From Apodemus sylvaticus (lineage: Eukaryota; Chordata; Mammalia; Rodentia; Muridae): 64,000 bases of DNA. Below, piece by piece: positions 45,255 to 57,841 of the stretch; the stretch's first letter is position 1; each line of letters begins with the position of its first letter. The translations under genes and the position numbers were made by a program. Location: NCBI RefSeq assembly GCF_947179515.1, contig NC_067473.1, positions 90,008,850 to 90,072,849 on the forward strand, read 5' to 3'. The notes beneath the pieces were generated by a model, which was not told where the DNA came from, made no database searches, and worked only from the letters and a program-made list of their open reading frames with translations.

Positions 45255-46427
45255 CTAGATCTCACTGGTGTTAGTTTATCTTGTCAGTGCTGGACTCACC
45301 AGTGCAAGCTGCCCCTTCCCAGTTGGCCTCTGGTGCACAGCTTACCTCCTGCACTGCTTGTAGACAGTGTGCTGCTGCCCAGGCTGTTCAGATCCCAAAG
45401 CAGGCACCGGAAGGCTCCCACTGGGGCCTGCTGGATTCACTGGAGCACACTGACTTCTCCCAGCTGGCCGCCCGGAAGCCCAGCTAGCCACTTGCAGGAC
45501 TTGGAGATGTAATGCTGCCGCCCAGACTGATCTGGATCCGGAAGCGGAGAGAGTAGAGCTAAGGGCTTCTGCCTGAGGCCTTGCCCCAGATTGTGTCTGT
45601 GGAGCAGATGGAGCCCGTGTGCACTCCCAGGGAGTGCTGACGGTGTATGCTACTGTGACCTCCCCTGTGTTCCGCTCACTCCACTGGGCAGCCGATCTGC
45701 CAACCGGGCTGTCGCACACAAGGTTAGCCTGGCCGCCCAGTCCCTGAGTCCAGGCAAAAGCCTGGGAGGCCAAGGTCTGAGCAAAGTTCCCCTACGGCTT
45801 TGACTGTTAATTGGGTTTGCCAGGTGACTAGGATGGCGGGCGTGCGCGCCCGCGCTCCCTGAAAGCGCCAGGAGAGTCTGCTTTGCTAACAATCACCTGG
45901 GCGGGTTGACTCACAGATGGCCCACCAAACCGCCCAGTTCTTGGGGTCAGTCCTGTGCCTTTTGGGGCCTGGACCCCCGCTTTGTTAGCCTTAGGCTATG
46001 CCTGTTACAGGTCTGCCCGCCTGAGCTCTCTGTCGCCCTGCAGGCAAAATGGCGGCTGCGCGCTCGCAGGCCTGGGCAAAAAACCTCCTGGTTGGGTTGG
46101 CACCCCGATGGCCCCCCGACCCGCCCAGGGCCTGGGTGCAGGCCAACGCCCGTCGGGCTCAGACCACCGCGGTGTTGGCCTGGGATTATGTTTGTGTACC
46201 TCAGTCTGTCCGATTCCTGGAGTAAGGAACCAAGATGGATGCTCCTCTCCTGACTGGTGGGAGGCCGAGTTCTGAAGTGGCCTCCGTGCAGGAAAGGCGC
46301 CGCACAACTGCAGCTGCTTGCTGTCCGGCTGGTCAGCGAAGGTCAGTGGTCGTGGGCGCAGGGCCTAACTGGTCCCTGTGATGCCTTGGTTCCACTGCTG
46401 ATGGCCCTTCAGCTGGAGCAGCCACTC
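45255..46427 (-). promoter_or_regulatory. L1 5' UTR with monomer-type internal promoter
   Basis: About 1.17 kb, GC- and CpG-rich in AT-rich DNA. The distal half holds at least two related tandem units: the motif 'gatggccc...cgcccag' recurs at 45916-45937 and 46107-46128 (offset 191 bp), and 'atggcgg' recurs at 45834 and 46049; a third, more divergent unit runs from about 46233 to the end. The part nearest ORF1 (45255-45830) is unique 'tether' sequence. Rodent L1s use such monomers as RNA polymerase II promoters that retain activity in each new copy. Several 80-145 codon frames on both strands are composition effects. Confidence 0.85.
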
Positions 46428-46438
46428 TATTCTTTCTT
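46428..46438. repeat. Right target-site duplication of the full-length L1
   Basis: tattctttctt, exact match to 39804-39814. Confidence 0.8.
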
Positions 46439-47284
46439 ATATAACATTTGGAAAAGGTTTTGGGGACTTGTCAGAGTATGCAACACTTTTACAGAACAGA
46501 GAGGACAAGACATTAAATTTTCCACATGCTGTTAATAAATAATAAATCCTTTGTCCTTAAGGCCCCATGCTTAGAGGATTTTAAGGCAATGAGTAGTTCT
46601 ATGACATGACTGTATTATTAGGTTTTAGTTTTTAAATACCTTGGAAAATACACCATAAAGTTTCGATTTCACTATTTGAGGACTTAACATAAATGGGACT
46701 CAAATTCTACATGGTAGCCTTCCATACTAATGCAATTCCTAATTATTTGTCTGCAACTCAGACAGCTTTTTCATGTTTTAACAAAACAATCAACATAACT
46801 GTCTACAAAGTTTTGTAAGGCAAAAAGCAAACATCAAATGCCTTTGGTAAACATTGTTTAATGCAGCAACTGGAGACAGAGACCCATTATATGGGATGAT
46901 GAATAGAAGATATTCAAGCTTCAACACTTAAATAAGGAAGGCTTACAAGGAGAAATATCATGGAGAAGGTAAAAATATGGTCTGAGTTACTGAGAGAAGA
47001 GCGTCAAGTGAACACTTAAGAGAGGGTTTTGAGTTTATTTCACTACTAAGTGTAATGTCTATTCAGTAGGTACGAGCCCTCATCCTCTGGAAAAGTTCAG
47101 TAAAAACCAGGAATGCTAGAAACAAGCATGGGGTAAAAGCATACCTCTGTGGTTGTCATTCTGCTTGTGTGCCGCTGGATGCAGGTAAAGTGATGAATGC
47201 AATAAGCATAAGAATCAGGGCTCAAAGGAAATTTACTTCCTAGACTTTTCTTTTTTTGTTTGTGTTTTTAAAATGTTGTTTTAC
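46439..47284. other. Intergenic, nothing recognised
   Basis: No gene or repeat signature seen downstream of the L1 insertion. Confidence 0.4.
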
Positions 47285-47395
47285 TTTTTCTTTTTGTCTT
47301 TTATTTTTTTAATTTTTAAATTTATTTTCTGTATTCTTTGTTTACATTCTAAAAGCCTTCCCTTTTCCTAATCCCCCCAATATGTTCCATTTTTC
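47285..47395 (-). mobile_element. Short L1 3' end, minus strand
   Basis: Plus-strand 'ttattttctgtattctttgt', 'ttacattctaaaagccttcc' resembles the reverse complement of an L1 A tail and terminal 3' UTR. About 100 bp; low information. Confidence 0.5.
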
Positions 47396-48574
47396 AAGTA
47401 CATGTTGTTTCCACTTCTAAAGAAGCATCAAACAATAAGCACACGTGGCAAAAAACAAAATTGTCATGGAAGGAAGCAGTTGTCAGTCCTCCTTGTCTAT
47501 TTCTTGCCCATGGTAAAAGTGAGATCAAGGTCTCTGTTGTAGTTACTGAGCGGTGTCTTTGAGTAGCTCACTGAAATATGCTATAGTATGAAGAAATCTG
47601 AAATGCAGTATCATTCTAAATGACTTCACCTTGTCTATTACTTGCTTTCTTTATTAACCTCGATCAATTCCAATGTTTGAGTTGTTTAAAATTGTACATC
47701 ATATTTCACTATTTTAAAACAGTTTTCTTCATAAAAAAGGGGAGATGTCTGAAGAGCCTTCTTTAAAATAGTTCCTAAATATTAAGTTAAATTATAAAAG
47801 TAATATATTAAGACAGAGAACACTAAGTCTTCATGTGAAATACCATTTAATGAGCTAACATTATTAAAGTATCATTGCTAAAATTAAGAGTGTTCCTCAA
47901 ATTTTTCAAAACCACTTACATGGAATAAACTATAGCAGTGGCTTTGATAATTTTGAACAGAATCACCTTACAAAGTCTGGGGGAAGTTATCCTCACAACA
48001 ATGTTCATTCATTACTACGGACACTTAGATTTCATGGTTCTTTTGAACCACACACATCTTCTTCTCACAACAAGTTCTTTTATTATGTTGCTTGAGTACA
48101 TTATTTTTCCGTATCACTATATTTCTGCAGACTATATAACTCTATAAATGTTTAAAAATGTAAACAGTGTCAGTAATTTCATGGTTATTAATGTTCCAAA
48201 ATAGTCTTTCCTTTTTACAAAATGGAAATATCAGTTACACTAATAATTCAAGACTATGGAAATCAATTTTTAGTATGTTATTTCTTGGAGTAAATCTAAC
48301 TCACAAACAAGTGAGTCAGAAAGAGTATAAAATTTCACTTACAAATCTCATTTGAGATTGAAAAAACTTTATCACACAGCTAGATAATATTAGCTCAAGA
48401 TCCACAATAATTATAATCATAACTCTAACCTGTTTTTGTAGACACACAAATCTTATGAAACTTTACCACATTTTTATTTACTTCATCAAGACATTAGCTT
48501 CAAACTTTGATCATTCTTTGTTCCATATGTCCAAAAGTACTCTTAGAAAAATGTAATGTCATCTCTTTTCTGTT
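47396..48574. other. Intergenic, nothing recognised
   Basis: AT-rich; no gene or repeat signature seen. Confidence 0.4.
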
Positions 48575-49340
48575 TTTAATCAATTAATTTATTTATTTAG
48601 ACTCCAAATTTTATTCCTTCCCTGTCCACCCTCCAACTGTTCCACATCCCATACCTCCTGCCCACCCCCTGTCTCCAAGAGGATGTTCCCACCCCCAATC
48701 CCCCACCTAACAAGACTTCTAAACTCCCTGGGCCTCCAGTCTCTTGAAGGTTAGGTGTATCTTTTCTGACTGAACACAGACCTGGCAGTACTCTGCTGTT
48801 TATTTGTTGGGGGCCTCATGTCAGCAGGTGTATGCTGCCTATTTGGCCTTCTTGCCCTATCATCCCCCTCCACTGGGCCATCGAACACCCTCAGGCCCAA
48901 GGACAGCTCATTCCACTGATGTCCAACAAGGGCATCCTCTGCCACATATGGGCCCAGAGACATGGGTTGCTCCATGTATACTCTTTGGTTGGTGGTCCAG
49001 TCCCAAAAAGCTCCTGGTGGTCTGGCCAATTGACACTGTTACTCCTTCCATGGGGCTGCAAACTCCCTCAGCTTCTTCAGCCCTTCTTCACCTGCTCCAT
49101 CAGGGACCCTGAGCTCAATCCAATGGTTGCCTGGAAGCATCTGCCTCTGTATTTGTCAGGCTCTGGCAGAGCCTCTCAGGAGACAGCCATATCAGGCTCT
49201 TGTCAGCAACCACTTCCTAACATCCACAATAGCATCCAGTTTGGGGACTCTATATGGGTTGGATCCCCAGGTGGGGCAGTCTCTGGATGGCCTTTCCTTC
49301 AATCTCTGCTACACACTTTGTCTTCATAAACCTATAGCCA
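48575..49340 (-). mobile_element. Lx-type L1 3' region, minus strand
   Basis: Plus-strand reading: 'atttatttagactccaaatt', 'gttccacatcccatacctcc', 'tccagtctcttgaaggttag', 'ttgggggcctcatgtcagc', later 'caatggttgcctggaagcat', 'ggctctggcagagcctctca' and 'tccccaggtggggcagtctc'. This is an older L1 3' UTR in reverse complement, same broad type as 26.5 and 32.6 kb. 5'-truncated; no ORF. The 165-codon plus-strand frame (48832-49329) is antisense chance. Confidence 0.88.
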
Positions 49341-49349
49341 TTACTATAT

Positions 49350-50930
49350 TAAATTGAAAAAACCTGAGAATATTTCCTCTAAAATTAGAAGTGAAACAAT
49401 CATTTCTACTCTCCCCTATCTTATTTGACATAGTGTTTAGAATCTTAAGTATAATGATTAATAAAGAGAAAAATATAAGAGGGATTAAAAATAAGAAGTC
49501 AAACTTTCTCTATTTAATGAAGACATAATTGTTAGAGACCCTTGGCATAATAATATACATTAAATAAAGTATATAATGAAATATAATAAATATATTATTA
49601 AATATAATAAAAATAAAATATAAAAGACATTAGATGATAGAGAGAGAATACCTGTATTCCTCGATTGTAAAATGTGATAATGGTTATACAACCCAAGTTA
49701 ATTTACTACTTAACACAATACTTATAAAAGGTATGATGTCATATTTCAAATACTTTGAAAGGAAATAATTCATATGAAGCCAGGAAAAGCCAAAGCATTC
49801 CTAAGGAGTGAGACAACAGCTTGAAGTATTGACATATTGACTTCCAATTACACTACAGAGATTATAACAATAATGAAAGCTGGTATTGACATAAAACTGT
49901 CAGGTAGACCAATAGCCTACATATTAACCAGCAATAGTATGCCCCTGTAATCTTTGACAAAGGTACTAGGTTCTTTTCAACTAGTGAAAGAGAGACTAGT
50001 AAAAAAAAAAGGGAGGGGCACTGCCAAAACTGGATACCCAACTTCAGAAGATTCACACGCAAAAGAGATCAAAGACCTTAATATAAACCCAGAGTTCTGA
50101 ACCTTCTGAACAAAAATGTAGGGGATACCCTTCACAATATTTCAGTCTGCAAGAACTTTTTGAATATAACCTTAATAGTGCAGGAACTAGTCCCAAGTAT
50201 AAACACATTGGACTAGATGAAATTAAAATATTTCTGTGTTAAAAAGATATGGCAGACAGCCTGCAGACTGGGAATTTAACCTTTACTATAGCTATGCTTC
50301 AGATGAGCAGATAATATCTAGAATTTACAAAGAATTGCAGAAATTTAATGCAAAAGAAATAAAAAATGCTAATCAACAAATGAGCTGATAATTTGAGTAA
50401 ATAATTGAAACTAAATAAATAAATAAACTATAATGTCCAATAACTGTTTTAAAAAGTGTTCATTATCTCTAGACATTAGGAACAAGCAAATGAAAACTAC
50501 TCTGAGAAATCATATTACCTATTCAGAATGGCTATCAAGGAAGCCAACAAGTACTGGAGATGATATTGAAAAAAATGAACCTCTCATTCACTGCTGGTGG
50601 AGGTATAAATTAATACACCCATTATGGAAAACAATTAAATGTTTTTCGAGCAATTAATGTAAAACTACCATAATATACCTTATCATAGACATATTTGTAC
50701 TTCCTTGTCTGTTGGTGCTCTATTTGTATACCAAGCAAAAGGAATTTATTCTAGCTATTCATCAAGTGAAAATGGAAAAGAGAAATCTGGTATATACAAT
50801 GGAATACTATACATCTTTAATGAAAAATGAAGTTTCAAAACTTGTAGGAAATATTAAGGACTTTTAATGTGTAATATTAAGCTAGATCACCCAATATTTG
50901 AAAGAAAAGTAAACATGTTTTTTTCCAAAT
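49350..50930 (+). mobile_element. Ancient L1 ORF2 to 3' part, plus strand
   Basis: Decayed ORF2 in order: 'aaaacctgagaatatttcct' (49358; the segment before the RT F-A-D-D region), 'agaagtcaaactttctctat' (49494), a 'tggcagacagcctgcagact' part (50250), 'aagtgttcattatctctaga' (50453), 'cattcactgctggtggaggt' (50586) and 'tacaatggaatactatacat' (50796). The frames are broken throughout. Much older than the other plus-strand L1s here. Confidence 0.8.
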
Positions 50931-51039
50931 TTATATCGTAGCCTACAATGTAAACTAGTTACGATTATCTATTCAAATCATCAGCTCTTTTGTTGATTAG
51001 AACTTTTTACGAAAATATATGTAAACTAAATAAAAGTTA

Positions 51040-51447
51040 TGTGTGGTACTTTATGCCATGTAGAAATGGAAGAGTTAGGGAAAGGACTAAATGAGCTGAA
51101 GGGGCTTGCAATTCCAGGGGAAGAACATTATCAACCAACTAGACTTCCCCAAGCTCTAGATCCCAGGGACTAAACTGCCAACCAAAGAGTACACATGGAG
51201 GGACACATGCATGCTGCATATGTAGCAGAAAATGACCTCACCATCAGTTAGAGGAGAGGCCCTTGGTCCTTTGGAGGCTTGTTTACCTAGGGTAGGGGAA
51301 TGCTAAGTTGTTGAGGCAGGAGTGGGTGGCATGTGGGGGAGCACCCTCATAGAAGCAGGGGAGGAGGATTCGATAGAGTTGCAGAGGGGAAACCAGGGAT
51401 AGCATTTGAAATGTAAATAAATCAAATATCCAATATAAAAGAAAAGG
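51040..51447 (+). mobile_element. L1 3' UTR fragment, plus strand
   Basis: Contains 'gagctgaaggggcttgcaat', 'tgctgcatatgtagcagaaa', 'gaggcccttggtcctttgga', a G-rich 'gtgggtggcatgtgggggag' part and 'agcatttgaaatgtaaataa' with an AATATAAAAGAAAAG end. Similar to 23.3 kb and 62.4 kb copies. Confidence 0.88.
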
Positions 51448-51480
51448 GTAGATTTAGATGATAGGAAATAATGTAGCACA

Positions 51481-52830
51481 AAAGAACTCAAGAAGTTAGA
51501 CCTCAGAGAGTTAAATAACCCTATTTAAAAATGGGGTACAGTGCTAAACAGGGAATTCTCAACTAAGGCAACTCCAATGGCTCTGAAGCACCTAAAGAAA
51601 TGTTCAGCATCCTTAGTGATCAGGGAAATGCAAATCAAAACAACACTGAGATTCCCCCTTACACCAGTCAGAATGACTAAGATGAAAAAACCTGGGCGAC
51701 AGCAGATGCTGGAGAGGATGCGGGGAAAGAGGAATACTTCTTCATTTCTAGTAGGATTGCAAAATGGCAAAACCACTGTGAAATCAGTTTGGCAGTTCCT
51801 CAGAAAATTAGAAATAGTACTACCTGAGGGACTAGCTCTACCATGCCTGGGCATATACCCAGAAGATGCACCAACATGTAATAAGGACACATGCTCCACT
51901 ATGCTCATAGCATTCTTATTTATAATAGCCAGAAGCTAGGAAGAACCCAGATATCCTACAACAGAGGAATAGATACAGAAATTGTGGTTTATATACACAA
52001 TGGAGTACTATTCAGCTATTAAAAACAATGAATTCATGAAATTCTTAGGCAAATGGATAAAACTAGAAAGTGTCATCCTGTGTGAGGTAACTCAATCACA
52101 AAAGAACACACATGGTATGCACCCACTGATAAGTGGATGTTAGCCCAAAAGCTCAAAATAAACAAGTTACAGTTCACCCAGCACAGGAAGCTCAAGAAGA
52201 AGGAGGACTTAAGTGAGGATGCTTTGTTCCTCTGAGAAAGGACACAAAATACCCACAGGAGCAATTATGGAGACAAAGTGTGGAGCAGAGACTGAAGGAA
52301 AGGCCACCCAGAGACTGTCCTACCTGGGGATTCATCCTATAATCAGTCACCAAACCCCAACACTATTATGTACAACAAGAAGTGTGTACGGAAAGGAGCC
52401 TGTTATCATTGTCTCTGGAGGGGCCCTGTCAGAGCTTTACAGATAAAGAGGCAGATGCTAGCAGAAAACCATTGGACTGAGCATGGGGTCCCCAATGAAG
52501 GACTTGGAGGGCAGACTGGAGGAACTGAAGGGGTTTACATTCCCATGGGAAGAACAAAGATGTTGGCCATCCAGACACTCCAGGACACACAGGGTACTAA
52601 ACCATCCATCAAGGGGCACTCAAGATTCTAGCCAAAAGTGTAGCAGAGGTCCTTGGTCCTGTGAAGGCTCAATAGATGCTCCAACAAAGGGAAGTCAAAG
52701 GGGTGGGTGGGAGTGGTCAGGTGGAGACAGTGGGTGGGAGGAGGGGTTGGGATTTTTTGGGGAGAGAGAACCAGGAAAGATTTTAGCATGTGAAATATAA
52801 ATGAAGAATATATTCAATAAAAAATTTAAA
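51481..52830 (+). mobile_element. 5'-truncated Lx-type L1 with long 3' UTR, plus strand
   Basis: Starts in the last fifth of ORF2. The frame 51541-51939 is open over 132 codons, including the cysteine region with changes, then stops at a TAG ('agaagctaggaag'). The remainder reaches the ORF2 end at about 52140, followed by a 3' UTR of about 690 bp ('gagcatggggtccccaatga', G-rich block near 52700) and an AATAAAAAATTTAAAAAA tail. This longer UTR contrasts with the short UTR of the full-length L1. Non-functional. Confidence 0.9.
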
Positions 52831-55440
52831 AAAGATACATGAGTTGTGAAAGATGCTATCAAAGGAATTGTTTTTCTAATTTTATTTGTGGGATAGACTC
52901 TGTAGGTTTCTATGCTATATTTTTCTAAGCTCGAAAAAATTTAACAGATAGTGAATGTTTAAGATTCAGTAGTTTCAGAATGGTTGTTTCAACTGTACAG
53001 AAGTTCATTGAACAGTACATGCAAGCTCAGTTCTGGGCAGGTTCTTGCTGGAGTAGCTACATTAATATAGGTGTATGAGTTTTTCTTTCCAAGTTCTTTG
53101 AAATAAAGAGATTTTATAAAATTAAAACAAAATAATAATAAACAAAGCAAATAACCTTATTTTATTTAAATTTTTTTGTTATCAAAGGAAAATACGTACA
53201 CATGGCCTATTATTTTTGAAAATCTGTGTTTCCTACTAAGAAATATTTTGATAGTGTAACTCTACACAGGGTATAATGTTAATGACTTAAAAATATATCA
53301 GACTGTAACCTTTTTTATGTTCCAGATAGGTTGAAAGCTTGTAATTTCCAAGTGGGTTTTTACATATCTTTTAAAAAATTGTAAAGAAGCACTATTCTAG
53401 TTGTCTAAAGCTCACAGTGTTTCCCCATAAAATAGTAATTGCTCTGAGGATCCATCTTTTAGTTCTTTAGCACTCTCGGGTGAATGGTTTTCCAACTGAC
53501 CTATAGTCCTTAAGCTCGCATAACAATCCCCAACGATTTGGTCTTTGTTTTAATTATCATTGCTTTGAATCTAACACTTAAAGTATTATCATAGTGAAGA
53601 GATTTAAAATTTGCAAGGATGACTGTGCTGTAGTTCAATCAAGGAGGAAAGAGCTTGCAACATTTTCAAATTCTATACTAAAAGTCTCACAATTAGATGT
53701 AGTTTCGGTAGTCTGCTCATTCTGTTCAAAAAGATGTATACTTCTTTGTGTTGAGCAGAGCCTGGACACAATGACATGTATGCTCACACACTGTTGGTGA
53801 AAATCAAAGCCCCTACTTAGGATGATGATTGAAGGCAAATTATTGAAAATTGGAAATAGTTCAAAGGGAAAAGACATGAAATAGTATAATTAGAACATGA
53901 AGACTTTAAAGAACCCCAAGGGAATCTGGAATGTTAGAGGCTTAGAAAGAGTCTTCCCAAGATGAAGGAAAGACTTCTAAAGAAGACATTCAAAAAATGC
54001 CTTCATGGTCAGGTGCCTGACAGTGGGATCTGAACATGGATAGAATGTCTGCTTGGCAGATATTGGTTCTTAACTCCTCAGCTTGCTTATTTATACAACA
54101 AAAAGAGCAGTATGTAGAACGTGCTTGCTGGTTAACATGAGATTAGTAACGAATACAAACTATTTATGTCATTTCATTAATATATAACTAATGGTATTAA
54201 ATAAGAACAGTAATTAAAAATTATTCCTATAGAATTTATTAACTGGCTGCCTTCTTCTAAATGGCTTCAACTAACTAACTTATTCGAGTTAAGTGGCTAA
54301 TACTCCTGACTTATTTTGCAATTACTGCAGTTCTGGAAAAACAGGGACAAAAGGGGTAATTTATCAAACACTTCATAAAATGTGTGGAACATTTTTCAAA
54401 GTTGTGTTTTACTTTGAAGTATATGAAACCAAAATAGTTTAAAAAAGAGTTATTAAGTTTTAAATAACCACTACTATAGATGCTGTTACTTGCTCTGGAT
54501 TATGACACAAAGGTCATATGATTGTGCTTTGTCTCATATAAGTAAAAACACTGCATATTGTTGCATGAAATAAATCAAGAGGAACCTATGGTAAGTCACT
54601 AGATTGTGATTTTTCACTGCTGTGCCAGCTGTCTTGCACTCAACATAGGGTTTCTCAGTTTGGAAAGAATTTTTTTCTTTTCTCTTATGTTACCTGGATC
54701 TCTGTTTCTCCTAATTCCTTCTGCTCTCTGAATACTTCAATTAAATCTTTATAGGACAAGTGGATGTCAGAAGATTTCAGGTTCTCATAGAAATAACGGT
54801 ATCACCCAATTTTGCATCTTAATTATTCTTACCATATAAGGTTCTTTTTAGCACTATTGGAAAATTTGTATAGGATAAGATAAATGTATGGTATATGATA
54901 TTTCCAATGACTTCCTTTTTAATAAAACTTCACACTCTCAAAGTCATACACTGTTATGGTTATGAAAAAGATAAGAGAATATGCTACAGTAAACACATTT
55001 TGGTTAAGGTAACTGTCCACTTTAAATTATTCTGAAGTTATTATTGTAAATAGAGTAGATAAATCCATTGAGCATCTTGAAGGAGTCAACTAGATAAAAT
55101 ATTCATTTCATTTCATTTAAATGATCCTTGACTAATTCTAAGTTCATGTATAAGTCATTTCACTTATGCATTTTTCTTGGTGTTAATTGAAGTGGAATAT
55201 CATTACTTCCTCCAAGTTTCTTCTCCCTCCCATATATATCCACACATGCAATGTATAAAAATATAAATAGAATCTTCTGAGTCCATTTATGTAGTTCTTT
55301 GGGTTTTTTGGTTCAAGACTGATTACACTGTATTATAAAACTAATAAGGTCCCATCCCTTTGAAAGGCTGATTCTACTCTTTCTAGTAGTTAAAAGTTGC
55401 TTGTGAATTTTTCTGACCATGTAAAAATATTACTTCCACA
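52831..55440. other. AT-rich intergenic DNA
   Basis: No gene or repeat family recognised; frames at 53594-53877 have no recognisable similarity. Confidence 0.4.
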
Positions 55441-55905
55441 TTAACATGTCCATTTCTTTTTGCTTTTATTCTGGTTTGTTTTTGACACCATTTCTATGAC
55501 CAACTGTTTCACAGTCAACTTCTGTGTATTCTGGTTCTGACAATCTTGCTGTCCCTTCTTCCCTGAGGTTTCCTGAGGCATAAATGCAGGAAATGTGATG
55601 TAGGTGTGTTGGATAGTGTTAGATTCCCTGACCCATTCATTTCTGCATTTTTGACATGTACTTAGTAAGAGTATATAGAGTCCAAGACCATGTAGAAAGT
55701 ACAAAAGGAAAAATGAGTGACAGACTAAAACTTCCTGATGAAAGTTATGATCAAATTTCTTTTGATTCACCAGTAAAACTAACAAGAAAAAACCATGATA
55801 GCCTAGGAAATTCAAAGTCACATTTATTTTTCTGACAGACTCTCTACCCTCTGGTTGACAATGAGAATTTAATTTGACTGTTTTCATGATGTCTCTCTCT
55901 TTCAA
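55441..55905 (-). CDS. Unrecognised 154-codon open frame, coding status doubtful
   Basis: This is the longest open frame outside L1. The predicted protein starts M-K-E-R-D, has two hydrophobic stretches (about 33-46 and 62-82) and a Gln/Asn/Lys-rich hydrophilic C-terminus (about 110-152). I do not recognise it. There is no visible splice-site arrangement, CpG promoter or nearby poly(A) signal that would argue for a gene, and base composition matches the surroundings. It may be a chance frame or a remnant of a small membrane-protein gene or processed pseudogene. Confidence 0.15.
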   Translation of the reverse strand: MKERDIMKTVKLNSHCQPEGRESVRKINVTLNFLGYHGFFLLVLLVNQKKFDHNFHQEVLVCHSFFLLYFLHGLGLYILLLSTCQKCRNEWVRESNTIQHTYITFPAFMPQETSGKKGQQDCQNQNTQKLTVKQLVIEMVSKTNQNKSKKKWTC

Positions 55906-57841
55906 CTGCTTCTAGCTATTACTTCTTCTATCAGGGCATGTTTACCTAATCGAAGCAGTCATGAAGAACTTGTATCCACATAGCTTCCAGTATGAACATG
56001 TTACAAGTAACTCATTAAAGGATCTTATTGGGATCTTTGTTCTGTTGTGTTCCTTTCACAGCAATGGTTCTATTAATAAAAATATATGTCTAGGACCTTG
56101 AATGTAGAGAGTTCATTTCGTTGTTTCAGCAGTCTATCCAATATATCACTCTAAGTGCCCGAAAGAAGCATTTCTTTTACAAGTAAGAGATGGTAGCAAA
56201 AAATGAACTATGAAAGTCTAGATACCTCACCAATGCAAGGCATTACATCCTGGAGTAAAAGATATTCTAATAATGTTAAGAAATTGACAGGTGCTAAATA
56301 CAAAACAGAACAACAGTCTATTAAAAAATTACAAATATATTACATTTGGAGGCCATAATCAACTTTCATAAAACTCTAAAGTTCTGCAATCAAGTTTAAA
56401 TATGGACTTATGAAAATACCAAGTTGTCCAGATGTAGTGAGTAATAATTATATAAAGTACATCCCTACCAGCCCTTTTCACCAAGTTCTAGCGGGTCTCG
56501 CTCAGGTCAGTTCTCACAGCATCTGAGTCAATCTTTCCCAGCTAGCTCTCACAGCATACCTTCTGTTTCCTCTGCCATAGACTCTGTACATGCTGGGAGT
56601 CCCACATTCTGCCTAGCAACCACTCCTTCCATGTTTCCAGTAAAGCATGACTCTTAAACTTGAATAGTTAACCAAATATATTTGTTTAGGAAACTCCCAA
56701 TTTCATAATGCCAATTTACCATGATAAAGTCTTATCGCAATATTTATAACCTCTCCAAAACACCAGAAATATGCCTGAAGCCATCTGTATATCTGCATCT
56801 CCTTCTCTCATCTGCTCCTGTGGTCCACCCAGCCTCTCTCCCTCCTTAGCTCCTTCTCCTCTCTCCCCTCTAATCACTGACCTCTTACTGCTTTAATGTG
56901 AATGGATAGTAAACACATTGCAACATCCAGAAAGTTTAGCTTAAGAGAGTTTTAAAAATAACACTAAAACAAATATATTAAATTCCTCATCATTTAGAAC
57001 CCTGTACAAGCAGCATATTGACTTTGGTGGTAGTGGGAAAGAAAGAACATAGAAAATAAACAGGAAATGTAAATCTGCATAGCATAGGAATGAGAGCTAC
57101 ATGGTTCTGTAAGGGCTAGGAGACCATAGGGTCTGTAATGGCACCAGAGTTCCCACAATTTATACAAAGCTAGCACACTTTTACTTGATTTTAGAAGGAA
57201 AGAACAATTGAAAAAGAGTTTAAAAGGTCAGCAAGATAACAGGGTAATATGGAGGATTGCAGAAGTGACCAAGGGATAAATGAAAACTTACCTACAAAGA
57301 AGTATTTAACATACTATTCTATTCAGTACATACCAATAATTCCTAGAGATTATCTTAAAGTCCCTTTACATATTTAGCAAGTATTCAATGGCAGTCATCT
57401 AGGTACTACTCTTGTTTCAAATATATATAATTTGATAAATAAATATGTGAGTATGTGTGTGTGTAATACTAAAATAGTTGTTTTTTACCTTACTGTATTA
57501 TATATTAGATCATTAACCACTTCCAGTAGAAAGACAAGTAATCTTAAAATTCACTAAACAAATTCAATGTATTTTCTTTTCTAGCCAAAAATTCAGTAGT
57601 TTTTAAAGAAAATTAGATGACATTATTACTTTCCTCTTCTCTGCCATTTGACTTTCTATGGAGTCTTTTACTCCTTTAGCCAGTTTCCTCACTGGAAAGA
57701 TCAATATGAGGGCAGATGGGAGCGTGATCTGGGCTTGGTTATAACAGGCACACTACATTACGTCAGTGCTGCTTGGCCCTGCAGTAGCCATGTACCATGG
57801 CCTTTGAGATATGACCATTAAGTCATAAGGCAGTCACTTAC
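55906..57841. other. Intergenic, nothing recognised
   Basis: No gene seen. 56780-56870 is CT-rich. 57640-57841 has more even composition and may belong to the following L1 but lacks recognisable landmarks. Confidence 0.4.

Larger units (their letters stand above)
39815..46427 (-). mobile_element. Full-length LINE-1, 6.6 kb, minus strand
   Basis: Complete autonomous-type L1 in sense order: GC-rich 5' UTR (46427-45255), ORF1 (45254-43983, one stop), 59-bp spacer, ORF2 (43923-40099, open), 3' UTR (40098 to about 39860) and an interrupted A tail (about 39857-39815) containing two short non-A inserts. Exact 11-bp direct repeats at 39804-39814 and 46428-46438 set the ends; in sense orientation the 5' TSD follows 'tat' and begins 'aaga', resembling the L1 endonuclease target. 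The A-tail inserts may be mutated tail or a second short transcript end. By its intact ORF2 this is the youngest-looking element in the window. Confidence 0.95.

Noticed and set aside
45342..46307. Several 80-143 codon frames on both strands in the L1 5' UTR
   Set aside because: GC-rich composition lengthens chance frames; none resembles a known L1-encoded product. The antisense ORF0 I know of is primate-specific.
48832..49329. 165-codon plus-strand frame
   Set aside because: It is antisense to an L1 3' UTR, which is non-coding in either sense.
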